From: Stephanodiscus triporus
Lineage: Eukaryota; Bacillariophyta; Thalassiosirophyceae; Thalassiosirales; Thalassiosiraceae
Direction of reading: 5' to 3'
Length of the DNA stretch: 14,948 bases
Assembly: GCA_036939755.1 (NCBI GenBank)
Contig: JALLAZ010002921.1
Location: 1 to 14,948, forward strand
The translations under genes were made by a program, and so were the position numbers. Below the pieces are notes generated by a model. That model was given only the letters and a program-made list of their open reading frames with translations. It was not told where the DNA came from and did not search any database. Within the stretch, counting starts at the first letter, position 1, and the number at the start of each line of letters is the position of its first letter. Positions 13,464 to 14,948 of this stretch are shown here, one piece after another.

Positions 13464-14792
13464 TCAATACATGGAAGGATTCTGTGTCACATGCTCTCTC
13501 CATTCGTCATCATTCAGCGTATGTTCCCATGGCATTCCCATGAAACCTCGCTGATAATCAGAATAGGCTCTTTGGATTTCCCCTTGAGTGTTCATGACCA
13601 TTGAGCCCTGACTTGCAATAGGTTCTCGAAGTGGTTCACCTGATAAAAGCAGTACGTCTGCCTCACCTTCCAATGCTTTTATGGAGAGCTGCTCTCCTCC
13701 AGGTGTGAGGTACACAGTATGATGCGGAGGAATGCGCTGATCATCTATCTGAACCGAACCCTTCCGAATGTAAAGAATAGCTGTTGCATGTGTGGATGGA
13801 AGGGTGTGCGTCCAACACAGCGCGGATTCGTTCGTCTGGTGGAGAAACTGTATTCGGATAATTGCTGCATTTGTAGGACACTCTATGGGTGCTCGCACTC
13901 CATTGTGCTCGCCGGAAACAATTGTAGTGATGGTGGATCCGTCGTCAGACGTAACAATAGGCGTCGAATCTTTAGGAGGTAATGGAGATGTCGCCGAGAA
14001 ACAATCCAAAGAATATTTTTGCAACAGCTTTGCGTCTGGAGGTGTCATTTTGGACGCCGCAGGAAGATTTAACCATATTTGAAATAACTCCTGGGATGAG
14101 GTCCACAGCCATTTCCCCTCATCTTTGACATCAGGTTCCGAAACATCCCACATCTCTTCATGTTGTATCCCCGCCCCAGTTGTGAGCCATTGAACATGAT
14201 TTCCTTGATGTCGATCCTCTGCTCCATAGGACTGTTTGATACCCAGGCTATCCCGGTGGAAAAAACCTCCCTTGAGGCAATATGTCACCGTAATGAATCC
14301 TCTATGAGGGTGCGCCGGGAAACCCTCAGGGAAGAATGTGCGCTGAATGTAACGAATAGGGTCCCAATTTTGGAATGCATGACGGTGATGGACGAGTAAG
14401 ACAAATGGATCCGTGGAGGATGGCGAGAAGAAATTAGGACAGACCCTGCCCCCCACGGCATCTTCCCAGTTCGCGGCAACCTCCGATCCGAAGATTTTCG
14501 ACGCGAAAAAGAGAAAAACGCCTTGCCAAACTGGCCACACTGGAAGGCGGGCAAATTTTTCAATGCCTGCGATGCGTCGTTGTGATGGTTGTTCCTTCTC
14601 TGCAGTAGAGACCGCTGAATTATCGTCACAGAGCTGACCGCGTGTTGTAGTGGAAAGAAATGTCGACGACGATACCTTCCAATCGGACACCACCGGCGGT
14701 GCCCACCGAGCTCGATCAGCAAATGCGCAACAAAATATACTTTTGACCGCCACCATTAATAAGAGCGGGATGACTGCGAGTTTCTGCATCAT
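13464..14792 (-). CDS. Pirin-family cupin protein with N-terminal leader
   Basis: The product is 442 residues, against about 290 for human pirin. Residues 1-24 form a signal peptide-like helix (KLAVIPLLLMVAVKSIF) followed by CCAFADRARW, which loosely resembles the diatom plastid F-motif. Residues 80-125 (LPVWPVWQGVFLFF, EDAVGGRVCP) appear in long algal pirins. The cupin core then has HPHRGF with H161 and H163, HRDSLGIKQSYG, and QWLTTGAGIQHEE with H211 and E213, so all four expected metal ligands are present. The C-terminal cupin half ends GFMGMPWEHTLNDDEW. Pirins bind iron; in other organisms they act as quercetinase or transcription cofactor, and no such role can be assigned here. The second dispersed repeat copy starts 61 bp upstream of the ATG. 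Confidence 0.9.
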   Translation of the reverse strand: MMQKLAVIPLLLMVAVKSIFCCAFADRARWAPPVVSDWKVSSSTFLSTTTRGQLCDDNSAVSTAEKEQPSQRRIAGIEKFARLPVWPVWQGVFLFFASKIFGSEVAANWEDAVGGRVCPNFFSPSSTDPFVLLVHHRHAFQNWDPIRYIQRTFFPEGFPAHPHRGFITVTYCLKGGFFHRDSLGIKQSYGAEDRHQGNHVQWLTTGAGIQHEEMWDVSEPDVKDEGKWLWTSSQELFQIWLNLPAASKMTPPDAKLLQKYSLDCFSATSPLPPKDSTPIVTSDDGSTITTIVSGEHNGVRAPIECPTNAAIIRIQFLHQTNESALCWTHTLPSTHATAILYIRKGSVQIDDQRIPPHHTVYLTPGGEQLSIKALEGEADVLLLSGEPLREPIASQGSMVMNTQGEIQRAYSDYQRGFMGMPWEHTLNDDEWREHVTQNPSMY

Positions 14793-14852
14793 TAATATGA
14801 ATACCTTCGATGCCGAAGAAATTCATTCCAGTAAACCGGAGCTGTTACACCC

Positions 14853-14948
14853 ACTGGGTGCCTGCCGTAATTCGATTTTCGGGTTTTTCGGACTTTTTTT
14901 AGCGAAATTTAGCCTAAAAAAGTCTAAATTTAGCGAGTCTAAATCCGA
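14853..14948 (-). repeat. 96-bp dispersed repeat, copy 2 (upstream of pirin gene, cut by window end)
   Basis: It matches 4456-4551 at about 86 of 96 positions, in the same orientation. It contains a cleaner inverted pair than copy 1: GACTTTTTTTAG and CTAAAAAAGTC flanking CGAAATTTAGC. The window ends inside or at the end of the element, so its true right border is unknown. The left edge overlaps a small palindrome, CACCCACTGGGTG (14848-14860). Confidence 0.85.

Overview
This is a nuclear contig from a photosynthetic stramenopile, most likely a diatom (inference). Three things point there. Six short spliceosomal introns of 53-159 bp have GT..AG ends and mostly GTGAGT-like donors. A nucleoside diphosphate kinase carries a bipartite plastid leader with the phenylalanine motif (AQA|FAP) typical of diatom plastid precursors. 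A nuclear bL27 of mitochondrial type is present, as expected where plastid rpl27 stays in the plastid genome. I see no rRNA, tRNA, CRISPR array, insertion sequence or bacterial operon.

The genes are packed closely and nearly alternate strands. In order: a Dbp5/DDX19-type DEAD-box RNA helicase (+, 398-2218); a J-domain protein with a DnaJ-X domain (-, 2530-4401); a HAD phosphatase of the phosphoglycolate/4-nitrophenyl phosphatase type (+, 4679-6025); mitochondrial ribosomal protein bL27 (-, 6083-6475); a DUF2779 nuclease-like protein of bacterial type (+, 6826-8895); a zinc-dependent CDA-fold deaminase (-, 8885-9808); two unrecognised head-to-head coding-like segments (9792-10594); a plastid nucleoside diphosphate kinase (+, 10595-11255); an armadillo/HEAT-repeat protein (-, 11415-13241); and a long pirin with an N-terminal leader (-, 13464-14792). 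The gene ends meet in four convergent pairs, and the DUF2779 and deaminase coding regions overlap by 11 bp.

Most of the genes are housekeeping functions with no shared pathway: mRNA export, chaperoning, photorespiratory phosphate removal, mitochondrial translation and plastid nucleotide balance. The parts most worth a second look are these. (1) The intronless DUF2779 gene combines a Cas4-like Fe-S PD-(D/E)XK nuclease module with a DEDD exonuclease-like module. (2) A 96-bp dispersed repeat sits in the same orientation about 55-60 bp upstream of two different start codons. (3) A stop-free, in-frame intron cuts the deaminase zinc motif exactly before its last cysteine. (4) The two head-to-head segments may be halves of one gene broken by a small inversion.

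Exon joins were made by eye from frame, splice consensus and family motifs. No transcript data or database search was available.
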